A stretch of DNA of 64,000 bases from Cantharellus purpuraceus (taxonomy: Eukaryota > Basidiomycota > Agaricomycetes > Cantharellales > Hydnaceae): contig JALBUN010000003.1 in NCBI GenBank assembly GCA_025174535.1, positions 1,262,501 to 1,326,500 of the forward strand, read 5' to 3'. A model generated the notes under the pieces. The model was given only the letters and a program-made list of their open reading frames with translations. It had not been told where the DNA came from and made no database searches. Position 1 is the stretch's first letter. Each line of letters begins with the position of its first letter. The position numbers and the translations under genes were made by a program. Below are positions 33,583 through 45,554 of this stretch, in pieces.

Positions 33583-35612
33583 CGCTAGAGGTATGCAAAA
33601 CTTTCACGTTTGTTTCCTCATCATTTACAACAATTCCAGTAGACAACCATTTTTTGTATTATCTCATCTTACGGCTTCATATCGGTCTGGTTTCTCGTTT
33701 AGGACACCCGCGCTTCGGTGACGATTTCACACGCAACCATCCATTCCCTGCGGCACCCACATTCTTCCCACTGCACGCTGCCCTCTCTACTATTATCACT
33801 GGATCGTCACCACCAACCCATTCGTTGGCTTATATTTATCCACTTCGGTTGCATTACGGCCCTTCTCTACACACCGCTGTCGTGTTCGCCGCTCTGTGCC
33901 ATTATCACTACCAGTTCTTATTCTCGCCCTGTTCACCGTGGTCAGTCATCCATTAAATTTGTGAATGCTACCCATGCCTGGCCACGGTATAATGGGCGCT
34001 GTATCAAAAAGCGTATCACGCTCGTATCTCTTCGTTCACGATATCGCTTCTTCACATTATTGTCTACCCTGGGCGCTTTGTGCTGGGCCTTTTTTCCGGC
34101 ATCGCAATCCCAGAAGACGGCATTACTGTCCATCCAATCCCACCTCATTTCTCCATTTCCGAGTTCGTATCAGTTGCATTGCATTATCATCGTGTATCGG
34201 TATCGCATCGCAAAGAATCGGCATTGGACGCTGTTTTTTTGCACTCTACCATCGCCTCACCAGCCAGCCACCCATCATCCCCTTTTACTCCCCCCTATGC
34301 CGCCTTCTCTTTTGTGTACTGCACCTCTTGCTGCTCATCTGGTTTTCGGTTGCCCGTTTCATGCTTACTTCCCTCGGCTTCTTCAGTCTTGTTTCGGCCG
34401 TGGTTGTTTTGTTCTTCGTTTCCTACTTGTGCCGTTGTTCTTTTAGTATTTCTTCTTGTGTTTCCCTTTTCTCTTTTTTGCCGATCGTAGGTGTGGGGGC
34501 AATTTAGAGCCCCAAATTGAGTGGAGTGGAAAGGTCGTTTTTTGTTTCTAGGCTACGGTGTAAATCGTGGTGGTTGAGTGGGTGAGTTTTCTTTTGGTTA
34601 TTTGGTTTGATGGTTTACTTATTGTGATGTGCTATCTAGTCACGGTTACATCATCTCGTCACCTTTCATATCAAAACCGTCCCTTCATCCCTATTGTGAC
34701 TCTCCTCTGCACCCACCTGCCTCGCGTCTTTCAACGCAATATCCTACTGTTCAAATCTTATTACTCCAACCCCCTTCCTCTTCCCTCCTCTTTCTGTGTA
34801 TATGCAACATCCCGACTTTACCACCCACGTTCCTTTATAGCAGTCAGTCAGTCATTACACATGTTTCTCGTTTTGCCCCTGTCTTCGCTGCGCACGCCAT
34901 TTTACCCTCACTCCCGCACTCCAATTTTACATCCCCCACCTCTCCACGTCATCCGTTCTGCTGCGGACCGTCCTCCCCGCCGCATTGTCCTGTCTGTACC
35001 CTCACTCCCGCACTCCAATTTCACACCCCCCACGTCATTAGCTCTGCTGCGGACCGTCCTCCCCGCCGCCTTGTCCTGTCTGTACCCTATGCTCTGACCT
35101 CCCACCCACACTATGACCATGCTATTCCTATCCGCCTCTTTGCCTTGCAATTGGCGCTAAAACAGTATCGTACTTGGTTGAATGGGAGGCGTCTTTCCTT
35201 TCCCTTTTACCTTTTTTCCTTTCCTTGTCTTCTTTAGCGTAATAGAGTCTGGTTTTGTTCTTGACAATGTCTTTGCTACAACCAATCGATGCTAGTTTTT
35301 AAGTGAAGATGTTAGCAACTTTTTCTTTTGTGTCTGTGACCAGTGTTTCTTGTGATATTATTAGTCGGATGAGAAGTCGTTGATCATTGTTGATTTAGAA
35401 CACGGTGAGTGTATGTCGCAGGCAGAAAGGAGGTATATGTGCCTAATACATTTGCTAGGTGAGAGGAGACAGCCCAGGACGAGGCAAGCATGCATCAGAG
35501 TCGCATGTCCGCCTCTGACACCGCAGGAAGTTCCTCAAGCGTCTGATTGATCAGTGCAGTTGCCCACCCTCCCCGAATTTCTCTCATATCTCCATCACAG
35601 CAGTACTGAAGT
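33583..35612. other. Long pyrimidine-rich intergenic/UTR region
   Basis: The + strand is rich in C and T, which leaves all three frames open for long stretches (for example 33718-34446, 33965-34507, 34080-34490 and 34629-35237). Their products overlap each other and have no family features, so I treat them as non-coding, possibly a long 3' UTR. It contains a tandem duplication at 34903-35082. Confidence 0.5.
34903..35082. repeat. Two-copy tandem repeat
   Basis: Copy 1 (34903-34996, 94 bp) and copy 2 (34997-35082, 86 bp) both begin TACCCTCACTCCCGCACTCC and end with GCGGACCGTCCTCCCCGCCG, a short variable base, then TTGTCCTGTCTG. Copy 2 has an 8-bp deletion in the middle. Confidence 0.9.
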
Positions 35613-38600
35613 ATGGCCGACACCAATGTGCATGTCAGCACTCCACCTACCGCTGCAGAGCCTGAGTCTCAAGCTCAAAATTAACCAACTCCTCAGTAAG
35701 AGCGTGGCGCTGCATGATCTAAACTTGAGTGAAAAACACGATCATCTGACGAGGCTGCATTCTAGGCCGGGGGCCACCTTTCAAGATATGTTGGACACGA
35801 TGCACGAATCGGATGTCCTTCCACGTACTGGAAATGATGCACCGTCGCGGTTTTGGTCTGCGTATGAGCGCATGGCAAGGCAGCACGGTGATGGGTATAT
35901 TGAAAGGCATAATGGTGAATGGATGTGCTGCTCATATTCGTATGTGCTACTGTCTTTGCGCGGACGTGAACTCAATCAAAGCCATCACGTATCATCCCTC
36001 AGGCTGGTCTATTCTTGGCCATCAGCTCCGCTTTCATATAGTGAATATGCAGTCGAGCTTGAGTCCCATCGCAAGCGACACGACGAACTCCCTATTGAAA
36101 ATATTAATTAACAAAATCGACAACTCCACGTTCCCGGCAGGAGAGGTATCGCTTCCCGTCTGGAATGGACTGAGCTCTGCAATGATATGGATCCAGACGC
36201 TTGTGTACACGAGTCTTTCGACCAGTCTTCTGGCTGCATTCGGTACGGTGCTGGGGAAACAGGACACTTCAAGACGTCGCGGTTCGGACAAGGAGCGTTA
36301 CACGAACGCTGCCAACTGAGGCAGCGGAAGCTGGATGGCCTGGAGGCTTGGCATTTTAGCATGATCATCGCCACTCTGGCAATTTTACTCCAGTTGTCAC
36401 TACTATTCTTCGGCAAACATCTGGACTCAGCAGCATACGGTTGCGAGTGTGATTACGGCAACGGCATTTGGAGTTATATTTTATTATTCCACCGTGGTGT
36501 CGTCGTTGAAATCACCAGACCGTTCGTTCCAGACGCCAGTGTCAACCGTTCTTCAGCATGTACTCCAAGAACTGGCGATGATTCGAAAGAAATGGCAAGG
36601 GTGCCCAATGCGCTGGGCAAGCTTCCTGGATGGCCTGCACAACTCTTCAAGATGTGCCTTATACACTACCAAATTGATTACTCTCCTTGTGGCATGCGTG
36701 TCGCAACTACGGCTTCCTCTTAGGCACACGACGACCCAGAAGCAGTTAAAGATATACAGCCAGCTTTAACATCTATTAAAAAAAACAAGCAACCTCTATC
36801 GGAGAGTTGGATTTGGGTTCTCTGGACCCACACGACGAGTTAACCCAACCGCACATGGTCCAATCCAAAGCTGTCCAGTGGATTCTTGAGACATCTCCAG
36901 ATACAGACATCATAGCAACTGCAGCACAAATGATGCCGGAGATCAAGTGGCCGGCTGAGGACGATGTCACTGGTGTATTGGATCGGTTGAAAAGCCACTT
37001 TTATGTATGCTTCGATCCTACGCGGCAGATTTTACCTTTCGCACAGGCACAGGCAGTGATGCGTTATAGCAATCCGCCACTTAAGACGACATACGGACCT
37101 TCTGTTTATGATCTTTAGGGACGAGATCGTGGTCGACCTCGACGGAAGGTACCCGTACCGCATGTCCCCAGATGACCACTCATTCAACGTTCTCTGTGCG
37201 GGATATGGCCCTGCAAATTGGACACCAAATCTCCTTCATCATCAGAATGCATGTGGCCACATACCGCCTACATAAGGGTGACAATGACCCAGGCTTTGTC
37301 CCCTTTGCGATTGTTTTTATTGACACCTGCCTCGACACACGGCCCCCGGCACGTCTGGTAGCTGACCACTATTTACTAGCAGGCATGCTAATTGGCATAC
37401 ATGTAGATCGACGGCGTTTGGCGGAGCTTGACAAGAGGTAAGGTAATCATGCTATCCATAAGGAGTTGACTGCATGCAGCAAAGCCATCGAAGAGCTTCG
37501 ACTCTCGGTGATGAATCACACACTAGGTGTGCTTCTCGATGAGATTCCAGAGCATGAATGGCGTCAAAATGCATCTAAACTCTTTCAGCCGTTATTTCAA
37601 GACATTGACCAAAACATTGATTTTTTCAGCGATGTTTTCCATGTTCAAGCGAGCTCTCAGCTTTTTTACATCTTCTCTGGGAAATACCAAACCCAACGGG
37701 CGAGGATCAAGATCGATACAAAGGTATTTCCGACCTTATTCGTCTCATTACTAGGGGCTGGTTCTTGTTCCCAAGTGATTGGTGTGCGCAGGCTCAGTTT
37801 GACCTGCTGGTGGACCACCTACAATTTTTCTGAAGGCGAAGACTATGACATTGTCAAGGACGTTTTTCAGGTGTTGCAGCAGCTGCGTGGCTCTCCGAGC
37901 ACTCAGGATCGGAAGCGCCGCTACATTGATACAATTATCTGTTCCATAGGTCAGGAGACCATACTGCACAGCGTCCTGCAGGCGGCCTGGGCGGTTCAGT
38001 CAGTAGTAGCCTCAATGGGTTGGGACGATGAGTCCTTCCGAAAACGCTTCTCAACAGCGCTTGCTTCTAAGGTCCTATCGGATGTTAAGCAGGCACCGTT
38101 CAATGATAACCCATTCAAAGAAGTAGTTGAGTATCGGGATGAGCCCTACCTCGAATTGCTCTCCACCCTTTCCCAAGAGCCTATCTGGCACCCTCAACTT
38201 GATCAGAATGGCCATTTTCAGAACTGTCATGCGATCGCAGACACATTGTCATCCCAGGGATAAGATTCTGACTTTGGCGCATATGCTGTGTCTGTTACAC
38301 ACATCTTTGCAATCATTGATGCTTCAGGAGAAGAACACCCATTCTAGCTGCTATCCAGGCATATCCAGGTTGGCCACTAATACTGCAAGCCTGGCGCCAC
38401 ATTTTTCTAAACAAGTATTTTGATGAGGTGGCCGAGGACAATTTGGAGGGATTTTTCTCAACGGCCACCTCGAGGCTCTGCCGCCTCTTGTTGCATACGT
38501 AAGGAGACGGTTTGACGATAGGGAAGAGCCCTTAATCAGTCGAACAGATATGCTATAAACTTGACGAGGGAAGGCAACGATACGAACAAAGTGACGCTCA

Positions 38601-38640
38601 AGATGTACAAGATAGAGGGATTCCTGCTCTAGCCAAGTAA
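35613..38640 (+). pseudogene. DUF6535-type membrane protein pseudogene
   Basis: Relic of the large family of Agaricomycete proteins with an N-terminal DUF6535 transmembrane domain; the function of the family is unknown. A plausible start MADTNVHVSTPPTAAEPESQ meets a stop at 35682. Recognisable pieces follow: RFWSAYERMARQHGDGYIER, DVLLIF and AGLFLAISSAF, SLSPIASDTTNSLLKILI, SLPVWNGLSSAMIWIQTLVY, TSLSTSLLAAFGTVLGKQ, KTSRFGQGALHERC, LDGLEAWHF and, in another frame, TVASVITATAFGVIFYYSTV. The invariant WLG after GKQ is lost with a frameshift near 36262, another break lies near 36415, and a 2-base insertion is likely near 36038. The C-terminal region (to 38640) keeps long open stretches such as LHSVLQAAWAVQSVVASMGW. 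Several independent lesions argue for a dead copy, not sequencing error. Confidence 0.75.
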
Positions 38641-38746
38641 ATACGTGATATGTCTCTCGGAGAGACGTAGTGCACTACGTGCTCGTTGCGGTCGAAAAAT
38701 AACTTTTATTGTATATATGTTTTTTTTTAGAAGGGCCGCCTTGTAT

Positions 38747-38831
38747 GGTCGGGTGGAGCAATGGTGGCTCGTCACTTTCCGGTTGTATCGCATCCAGGTG
38801 AAGGTTGCGGGTTCGAGTCCCGTCCTGATCG
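38747..38831 (+). tRNA. tRNA-Arg (CCG anticodon) with 13-nt intron
   Basis: Acceptor stem GGTCGGG pairs with CCTGATC (two G-U pairs), discriminator G. D arm GAGC-AATGGTG-GCTC. Anticodon stem TCACT/GGTGA encloses TTCCGG, then a 13-nt intron (TTGTATCGCATCC), then A, which places CCG at positions 34-36 with the intron at the standard 37/38 site. Variable loop AGGTT; T arm GCGGG-TTCGAGT-CCCGT. A TTTT run at 38837-38840 can serve as the Pol III terminator. Mature length is 72 nt before CCA addition. Confidence 0.9.
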
Positions 38832-39230
38832 TATCCTTTTCTCTCCGCAGGTAGTCGAGCACGATTTTTCGCCATGTGCTTCGCGAATATCCGAAAAGAG
38901 GACACTGTTATCAGCAGAAAGAGGAGTATTGAGAATTGAGTGAGACTGATGCAGTGGTCCGTCCTGGGGTCAGCGTGATCTAGGCTAGTGCTCCACGAGT
39001 ATATTCTTCTTTAGACTGCGTTGAATTTGAAATGTTTTTCAAGTCGGAATCCCGACTTGTAGTAAGTTGTTCATGGGGATAAGGTTGCTTTTCTAAATTA
39101 CAGGTAGTTTGAGTGGTATAGGATGATCATGCATTTATTCTGGTTCCATTGTGTCTATCATAGGGTCTGTGGTAAGAAGGAAAAATCAACGCTTAACGCG
39201 CGTGACCTGTGACCGCTGGTCAAGCCCTCG
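38832..39230. other. Intergenic, tRNA-Arg to RUD3
   Basis: About 400 bases; contains the Pol III terminator of the tRNA and the promoter of the golgin gene. No other feature seen. Confidence 0.5.
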
Positions 39231-41155
39231 ATGAACGACTCCCATCTCATTGAAGATGCCAGCCAGCCAGAACAGCCTGCGTTGGCCGCTGCCAATGCAG
39301 CCCTAGCAGAGATGCGCCTGTCCTTTGACAGCTCGGTGGGAGCGCGGAGTCCCTCCCCGGCGCACGTTAATGGCATTGTAGAAAAGAGTATGGTCAATGG
39401 GCACCGTGACGAAGAAGTCGCGGAGAAATTGGGGCAAGGGGATGATTCGCCAGTGGATACGGTACAGTGGTTGCGGCTGGAGCTAATGAGGACGAAGCAG
39501 GAGAACGAGACACTGACGACAAAATATAATAATCTCGTCGCGAAGCTGGCGACGATGCGGAATTCCGTGGAGAGCAAGCTCAAACGGGATGCGGTCAGTA
39601 ATTCCATGTTTGCCTGGTGGTACTCCTTCTCGTGTTGAATATCACGTAGGAAGAGCTCGATAGTCGAGAACAGCTCGTGCAGCAGCTTACGGCGCAGAAC
39701 GAGGATTTGGGGAATACTATCGAAACGCTGAAGGATGAGTTGATTCTTTCTAATGCAGAGGCGGAGCGGTCGTCGCGAGAGTTGGAATCTTTGCGGTCCA
39801 AGGCATTCCAGGATAGCGCGCATGAGGCCGCAGCTCGCGAACGGGAGATGCTAGAACTCCAGGGTGAGCTTGAGCGGTGTCGAATAGAACGGGACGAGTG
39901 GGAGCATGCACTTCTTGAGGAAAGGGTAGTGGCGGACGAGGCCAAGACGGGGCTAGCCAGCTCGAGGAGGGAGCTTGAATTAGAGAAGGAAGCTAGGGCG
40001 AGGGACGTTGAAGAATTGCAGCGAGAACGTGAGAGGGCGGCGAATCTTCAATCCGTGCTAGAAGATTTCCAGTCTGGTGCGTATCTCTCGATGTATATTT
40101 CGAGGCAAAACTGAACGGTTAATTGCAGCCAAGGAACACGAGACACGACAGGCTGTTCGTGAATATGAAGAACAGCTACGTCAAACAACACTGTCTCTTG
40201 CAGAGTTCAAATCCCGTGCATTACGAGCTGAAGTGAGTTCATCATGTCCGAGTTTTCCGGGCTTTTCCTGAGACAGTCTCTGGTAGGTGGAGTTACAGGA
40301 ATCATCTACCAATACCCAGCGCACAGCAGCATTAGAAAAAGAGCTCAAAGAAAAGAATCTTCTTATAGGGAAAATACGACATGAGGGTTAGTGGGTTTAT
40401 AGGGATCACTTTCAAACGTCTAATGTTGTCACGGCATAGCTGTGATCCTCAATGAACATCTTACCGAAGCAATCCGTCGTTTACGAAAAGGGGCCTCTGA
40501 TACCAACGTGGATAGGCTCGTCATGCTTTGCTTTTCGTGCCTCCTGCTGTACTCACGGCTTTCTCTAGACGATTAGTGACAAACGTCATCCTCTCTTTTC
40601 TTGCCACACCGCGCGCCGACAGCAAGCGCTTTGAGATCCTGTCTCTCCTTGCATCTGTCCTGTCTTGGACGGATAATGAGCGAGAGAGGGCGGGCTTGCA
40701 GCGTACCTCTGGGGTCGCCTCGTCACTCCTCGGCAGAGGGTCCAGCAAGGGCAAGGCCCCCGAGTTGGATAAAACGGATGAGACTGAAGTACGTGGCGCT
40801 TTCGCCCGCCTCCCCTGTTAATCGCATCCATGTTCCTAAAACCCAATTTTTCCTCGTCTAGTCATTCTCCAAGATGTGGGTAGAGTTTCTTCTCAAGGAG
40901 GCGGCTCAAGGAACGTCCTCGTCCTCGTCGCCTGCCAACAACACACACACACCCACGACGGGGCGGAACAACTCGTTGCCCAATTCACCACTCTTTTCGC
41001 CCGGTGGGACATTATCGCAAAACGTGGGGCGCGTCTCTTCTTACAATGGGTCTGGGTCCGGGTCCGGGTCCGTGTCGGGGTTCAACTTTCCGCAGCGCAG
41101 TTCCATTGATCATCCTGGCCCGCGCACGGAGAGCGCTCTCCAGGATCCCTCGTAG
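39231..41155 (+). CDS. RUD3: Golgin Rud3/GMAP-210-like (GRAB domain)
   Basis: Coiled-coil cis-Golgi tether recruited by Arf1. Start MNDSHLIEDASQPEQPALAA. Heptad-rich coiled coil from VDTVQWLRLELMRTKQENET through long Glu/Arg-rich exons (about 39650-40080, LVQQLTAQNEDLGNTIETLK) and further exons EYEEQLRQTTLSLAEFKSRA, ALEKELKEKNLLIGKIRHE and LNEHLTEAIRRLRKG. After an intron the GRAB domain reads RLVTNVILSFLATPRADSKR then FEILSLLASVLSWTDNERER and AGLQR, diagnostic of Rud3. The last exon KMWVEFLLKEAAQGTSSSS leads to a Ser/Asn/Gly-rich tail with GSGSGSGSVSG, stop at 41155. Six or seven short introns; no damage seen. Confidence 0.85.
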
Positions 41156-41517
41156 CCCACTCGACTTTGCGATCGTGCAAGGCTTCCCGGGGCGGCAACA
41201 TGTGCTTGTTTGCGCGCGCGTCTGCTGCATAATTTTTTTCCTATATTCGCATTGGGGTCCGGACAGATATTGTATATTTGCATTTGTATTCTTATCATAC
41301 CCGTCACCAGCTCCAAAGTTTTGACGTAGTTGTGATTAGCTGACACGAGAAATAACATATACCCTATCGATCTGGGAGGGCCATGTAATGCAATGCAGAT
41401 TAAGTACTATGTTAAAAAAAAAAGTCATATGCTATAAAGTAGTGTGGTAGTAAAGCTAGAAATCTCATAAGGTACAGTCCAGGCGGTATATTGGACAGCG
41501 CTAGTGAAAAGAGAGGG
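41156..41517. other. Convergent intergenic, RUD3 to E3D-like gene
   Basis: About 360 bases between two 3' ends. Contains an A run at 41415. Nothing else seen. Confidence 0.5.
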
Positions 41518-43803
41518 TCAAGCACGCAGGAGCCAGCCAACATCCAGTCCTCCCATGATACGTCTCCCCTGAGGATAAGCCGTGTTGCTTTCTCGTAGCA
41601 AGCCTGCCAGCCGCTGACATACATTAAGCGGATACAAGAGCCGTTCGCTCTGCCCAAAGCCGGGGTATTTCTCCACAGTACTAAGAAAAGATGAGTAAAT
41701 TGTAGGATAAGCGAGGGGAGGGTGGCAGGAGAGAGAGAAGGGGGGGGTTAACACAACGCACCTTTTAAAGGTGGGCGACACCGACGGTCCGAGGATTTTG
41801 AAATGCACTTTTGCAGCACGTATCGACGCACTTCGCGAGATGAAGGAGTGGGTGGACGTGGCGTAGGATAGGCGTATATGAGGGTTGAACATCCAAATCT
41901 GTCAACAAGTTTTTTTTTTTTTTTGTCAAAAAGAAAAAAAAAGTGGTTACAATACTGTCCTCGTGGAATATATATTGTTGTCTTTTGTTTTTACGCACCA
42001 ATATTCGAGGTTTTTCTTCCTCGTCGTCTAATAGGACGAACCGATACGTGGCGTGTGCCTGGACGAACTCATCCATGTCTTGCAATACAAAAGCGGATAG
42101 CGGTATCCTGATCGAACTGAGCAAAGGAGGGAGAGGGCGATTAGAACAGGCCAATCTAAAGCTTTGGCCGACAAACGCACTCGGATGACGGGCCAACGGG
42201 GCGTATAGCGAATTTGGCCAGACGGTACGTGAACGAAACGGCCTCGTTGTCTGGCGACGACGCATGTCGCCGACACCGCCCCGTCACTGCGCCACATATA
42301 CACCGAACCGGCTGCCAATCGTCCGGACCATCCGTCTACACCATAAAAAAAAAGGAAGAAAAAAAAAACCAATACAGTCAGAATACCGCAATAACCAAAC
42401 ACGACTGATACAAGATGAAAACGGGGAAGAACAATTTTAGAAATGTATACTCATTGGTAGCTTCCACGACATACGCCCTCTGCGCATGGAAGTTGTTTAA
42501 ACGAGGCGTGATCGATATGGGACGGTGTGTATCAGCCCAAAAAGCAGAATGCTTTGTCGACATGTCCCCTCCGACGCAACGTGCAAAAGCACACGAACTC
42601 AGACATCCAGAACCTGCCATGGGGCTCCCGAGCCTGGCCGCACACCCTGCACTCACATCGGGGGGGAAGAAACTGACGACCACTGGTGGAATAAGCCAGT
42701 GCAGGCCTTCTTCTGGTCCTTCAAGAAAACAAGAGAGAACAAAAATGAGGAGGGGAAGGGGGACAAGCCAATAACAGCTGCCCCAATGACAAGACTATAT
42801 AGAGAGAGCCAGAAAGCCGAGAGCCCAACGCTCACCTGTTTAGGTTCGCTGAACCGGAAATTGTGCGGGACAAGCGAGGAGGACTCGAACAAAATATAGC
42901 TGCCACCGACAAGAGCCTGCCCCGGCGCCGGCCATAGCCCCGTGGCGTAGGAAGCGATACGGTCTGCCAAATGCTGATCAGAGTGGCACATCCAGGCCTC
43001 GAGGAGCTCCGCCCAGTGTTCGGACGGCAAGTCATTGTATCGCGATAATCTGGAGGCCTGGACGAGAGGCAGCGAACAGGAGGCACATGTGAACGCGGTG
43101 GGATTAAGCGTTCTTAATTGTGTAGCGTCCAAGAGGCCCGTGCCGGGCGCATCGCTGGCATACGCCAGCGGCCCATGGCCGTTCACTTGGTCCGCAATGC
43201 ACTCTAGCTTCAGCTCAACATGGCCGCTTTGCATCGTCACCTCCTTCTTCCCGGGCACCACCCGCGCAGGAAGCGCAAGCGGGGCCGACGTGCTCGCACC
43301 GCACTTGATGATGAGACGCTCGCCACCGGACGGGAAGACCTCTGCCTCAATGTCGACCCCTTCCTGATGGCCGTTGACTCGCAAAAACACCGCAACGCTG
43401 CCCAGGTTCTCCTGGTGTTCCGCGACGTATTGCACACCCAGCCCGGCTAAGACGTCCTTTCAGCGCGTCATCATCAACTGAGCTAAAAGGGCTTACCTCG
43501 CAAGGGTGAAGATCGTCCATTCATACCCGGCTGCGCGCTTGAGTGGGCTCTTGCATCGGCGAGGGGCGACGGCGTCCTAGAGTTCGCTGCAGAGCCGGGG
43601 AGAAGCCAAGCCAAGGACAAGGGTGGAGCAGACAGGCTCCTGCTTCGTGAAGGCCTAAAAGGGCTTTTTATGAATTTAGAAGACGAGGTGCTGGTATGAC
43701 TGCCCGGCTCGGTAGTCGACGACGCTGGTGGGGGCTCACGCACAAACTCGGGCAGCGAGAGTAACGTCTCTGGGTCTTTGGTGTGTTCGCTGGCATCAGG
43801 CAT
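41518..43803 (-). CDS. E3D-like ubiquitin ligase (HECT_2 / E2-binding domain)
   Basis: Homologue of UBE3D/Ipa1, an E2-binding E3-like protein. The first available ATG in this frame is at 43803 (MPDASEHTKDPETLLSLPEF). An intron at about 43443-43493 joins SSPLR to AGLGVQYVAEHQENLG. The main exon has LIIKCGASTSAPLALPARVV, CIADQ, TFTC-like TAFTCASCSLPLVQ and LPSEHWAELLEAWMCHSDQH, then LVGGSYILFESSSLVPHN. The following minus-strand exon includes RCECRVCG. C-terminal exons give RIPLSAFVLQDMDEFVQAHA and TYRFVLLDDEEEKPRIL, MFNPHIRLSYATS, SIRAAKVHFKILGP and EKYPGFGQSERLLYPLNVCQ to the stop at 41518. Exons between 42200 and 42700 are unclear. The frame is open upstream of 43803 for 53 more codons up to a TAG, so the true start is uncertain. 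Confidence 0.65.
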
Positions 43804-43962
43804 CCCTTCTCGGATAAATTCGGGTAAGGTGAGCAAGGCATCAGGGTTACGGGTCCTGGAGTTGAGCGACACGATTGAAGGAGATGCATGAAGAACTGCA
43901 TCTTGGGATGTAAGGCGTCCAGCATTGGAGTGCGTGACCAATTGTTCGTGAAACGCGTCGCG

Positions 43963-45554
43963 CTATGTATCGCCGACCGTCAGTGTTTCGAGTTGAATCA
44001 CCAAAATCGAACACCATGCCTTTGCGAGATCCCGTAACCTTGCCTTCTCAATCCTCTGCGCCATTCCCTGCTCCCCCTCTAATGCAACCCTCTGGTCATC
44101 AATCCGTCGAGTTGACGCCTTTCCGATGAGCTCCACAATCTTCTCCAGATCCTGCACATCCTCCTCAGCCACTTTGCTACCAGACACTGTGGCCCCCCGT
44201 TCCCTCGAACCTCCCAAAATCTCCTTTGCCTTGCCCTTCCGTCTCGTCCTCGACGCCCTCCAATTGTCCACAACGGTATAGCTCGCCCCAGCGCGCGCCT
44301 GCTCCACCTTCTCCAGCTTCGCCCCCTTGAGCTCGGCGCGTTGATTAGACAGCTGCGGCGCCACGAGATACAGTCGATCAATAGCCATCGTCACCGCCTC
44401 GAGATCCAGCCGCATCTTTTCGTCCACACTGCTCTGTGGCTGCGGAGCCACAACCGACGATGGGGCAGGCCGATGCGCGCCCTGTGCCGCCTTGGCAGCG
44501 GCGGTCTCGGAATACTCTGCGGGGTCATAGGTCGGCGGCTCATAGTCGGCGAGATCGTACTCTGGCGGCAACGACGGTGCGGTGGGACTGTACGCCCGTG
44601 GAGCGGGCTCGGTCCGTTCCCGACACAAGCGAAAGACTTCATCGAGGTCACTGTCGATGTTGTGCCAAAGCAGCGCATGCTCCACGGCCTGCACGGGGGG
44701 GCGTCTCACAGCCTGTGCATCGCCGTTCGAAAGGGCGTGGTGGGCATCGCGGTGTGTCTGTAATTCAAGCACCTGCTGGCGGAAGGTGTCGTAAATGTCG
44801 GCGGTGGACGTGGTCTGGAGTAAATCCACCGGGGAGCGGCACGAGGCGTCGGGGGAGATGGCGGATACGTGGCTCAGATGGGTGAGCAGCGATACGAGCG
44901 ACTCTGCCAGACGTGCGTCGCGAGGCTGGATGGAGCCGCTGTCTATTAGGGATCTCACACGGGTGTCTAGCTCCTGCAGCAGAGACGTGTCGTCTACGAG
45001 TTCCACGACGTGTGGGGAGGGAGAGGGGTCGTAGCGGTGCCGAAGGTTGGTGACAAGAGTATGGAGGGCGGAAGAGGGTGTGGGGGCGGGAAGGAAGGCT
45101 TGGAAGGTGTTGGACGTTGAAACAGGCGACTGTGCGGGCATCGAGTGTCGACGAGTAGGCACGATAGTCTGCCATTCGTCTGCATCCTGAGACAGCAAGT
45201 TGTTGAGAGTCATGAGACAGGACTGTTCGACCTGCGTCAAGGATGGCCTAACCTCCTGCTGAAGATTGGTCAGAAAAAAAAATGTGCACACGACGACGGT
45301 GAGAACTATACGTTGACAGTGGGGTTCTTGGGTGGGACCTGCACCGTGAGCCTTGCAGGAGCACGCGAGGTGCCCGATGCAACATCCGATGAGCCCAATG
45401 CTGCGTCTTCCGCGGCCAGTTCGTCCAAGAGTTCCTGGGCCAAATCCCTCGGAAACGGCGCAGGAACATTGGCTCGAAGATCGTCGTCCTCCTGTATTGC
45501 CGCCGACGTCGACTGGCGCATTGGAGAGGACCTCTCTTTGACGAGAGTAGCCAT
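43963..45554 (-). CDS. Uncharacterised protein, possibly N-terminal half of the E3D-like gene
   Basis: Start MATLVKERSSPMRQST at 45554. The first exon includes FPRDLAQELLDELAAEDAAL; an intron of about 52 nt ends before QQEVRPSLTQVEQSCLMTLN. The second exon runs 430 codons: SRDARLAESL-type helices (IQPRDARLAESLVSLLTHLS), a Pro/Tyr repeat region DYEPPTYDPAEY near residue 330, helical KMRLDLEAVTMAIDRLYLVA and ARLRDLAKAWCSILVIQLE, ending LTVGDT and a TAG at 43963. No family recognised. The downstream frame (43941-43483) is in phase after the TAG and is itself spliced in phase to the HECT_2 exon, so the two parts may be one gene broken or gated by the stop. Confidence 0.55.

Noticed and set aside
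33718..35237. Several long overlapping + strand open frames (up to 242 codons)
   Set aside because: All three frames are open at once because the strand is pyrimidine-rich; products are low-complexity and share no features with known families.
44391..44885. Long + strand frames opposite the uncharacterised minus-strand gene
   Set aside because: Antisense shadows of a GC-rich coding exon; no motifs and no splice logic.
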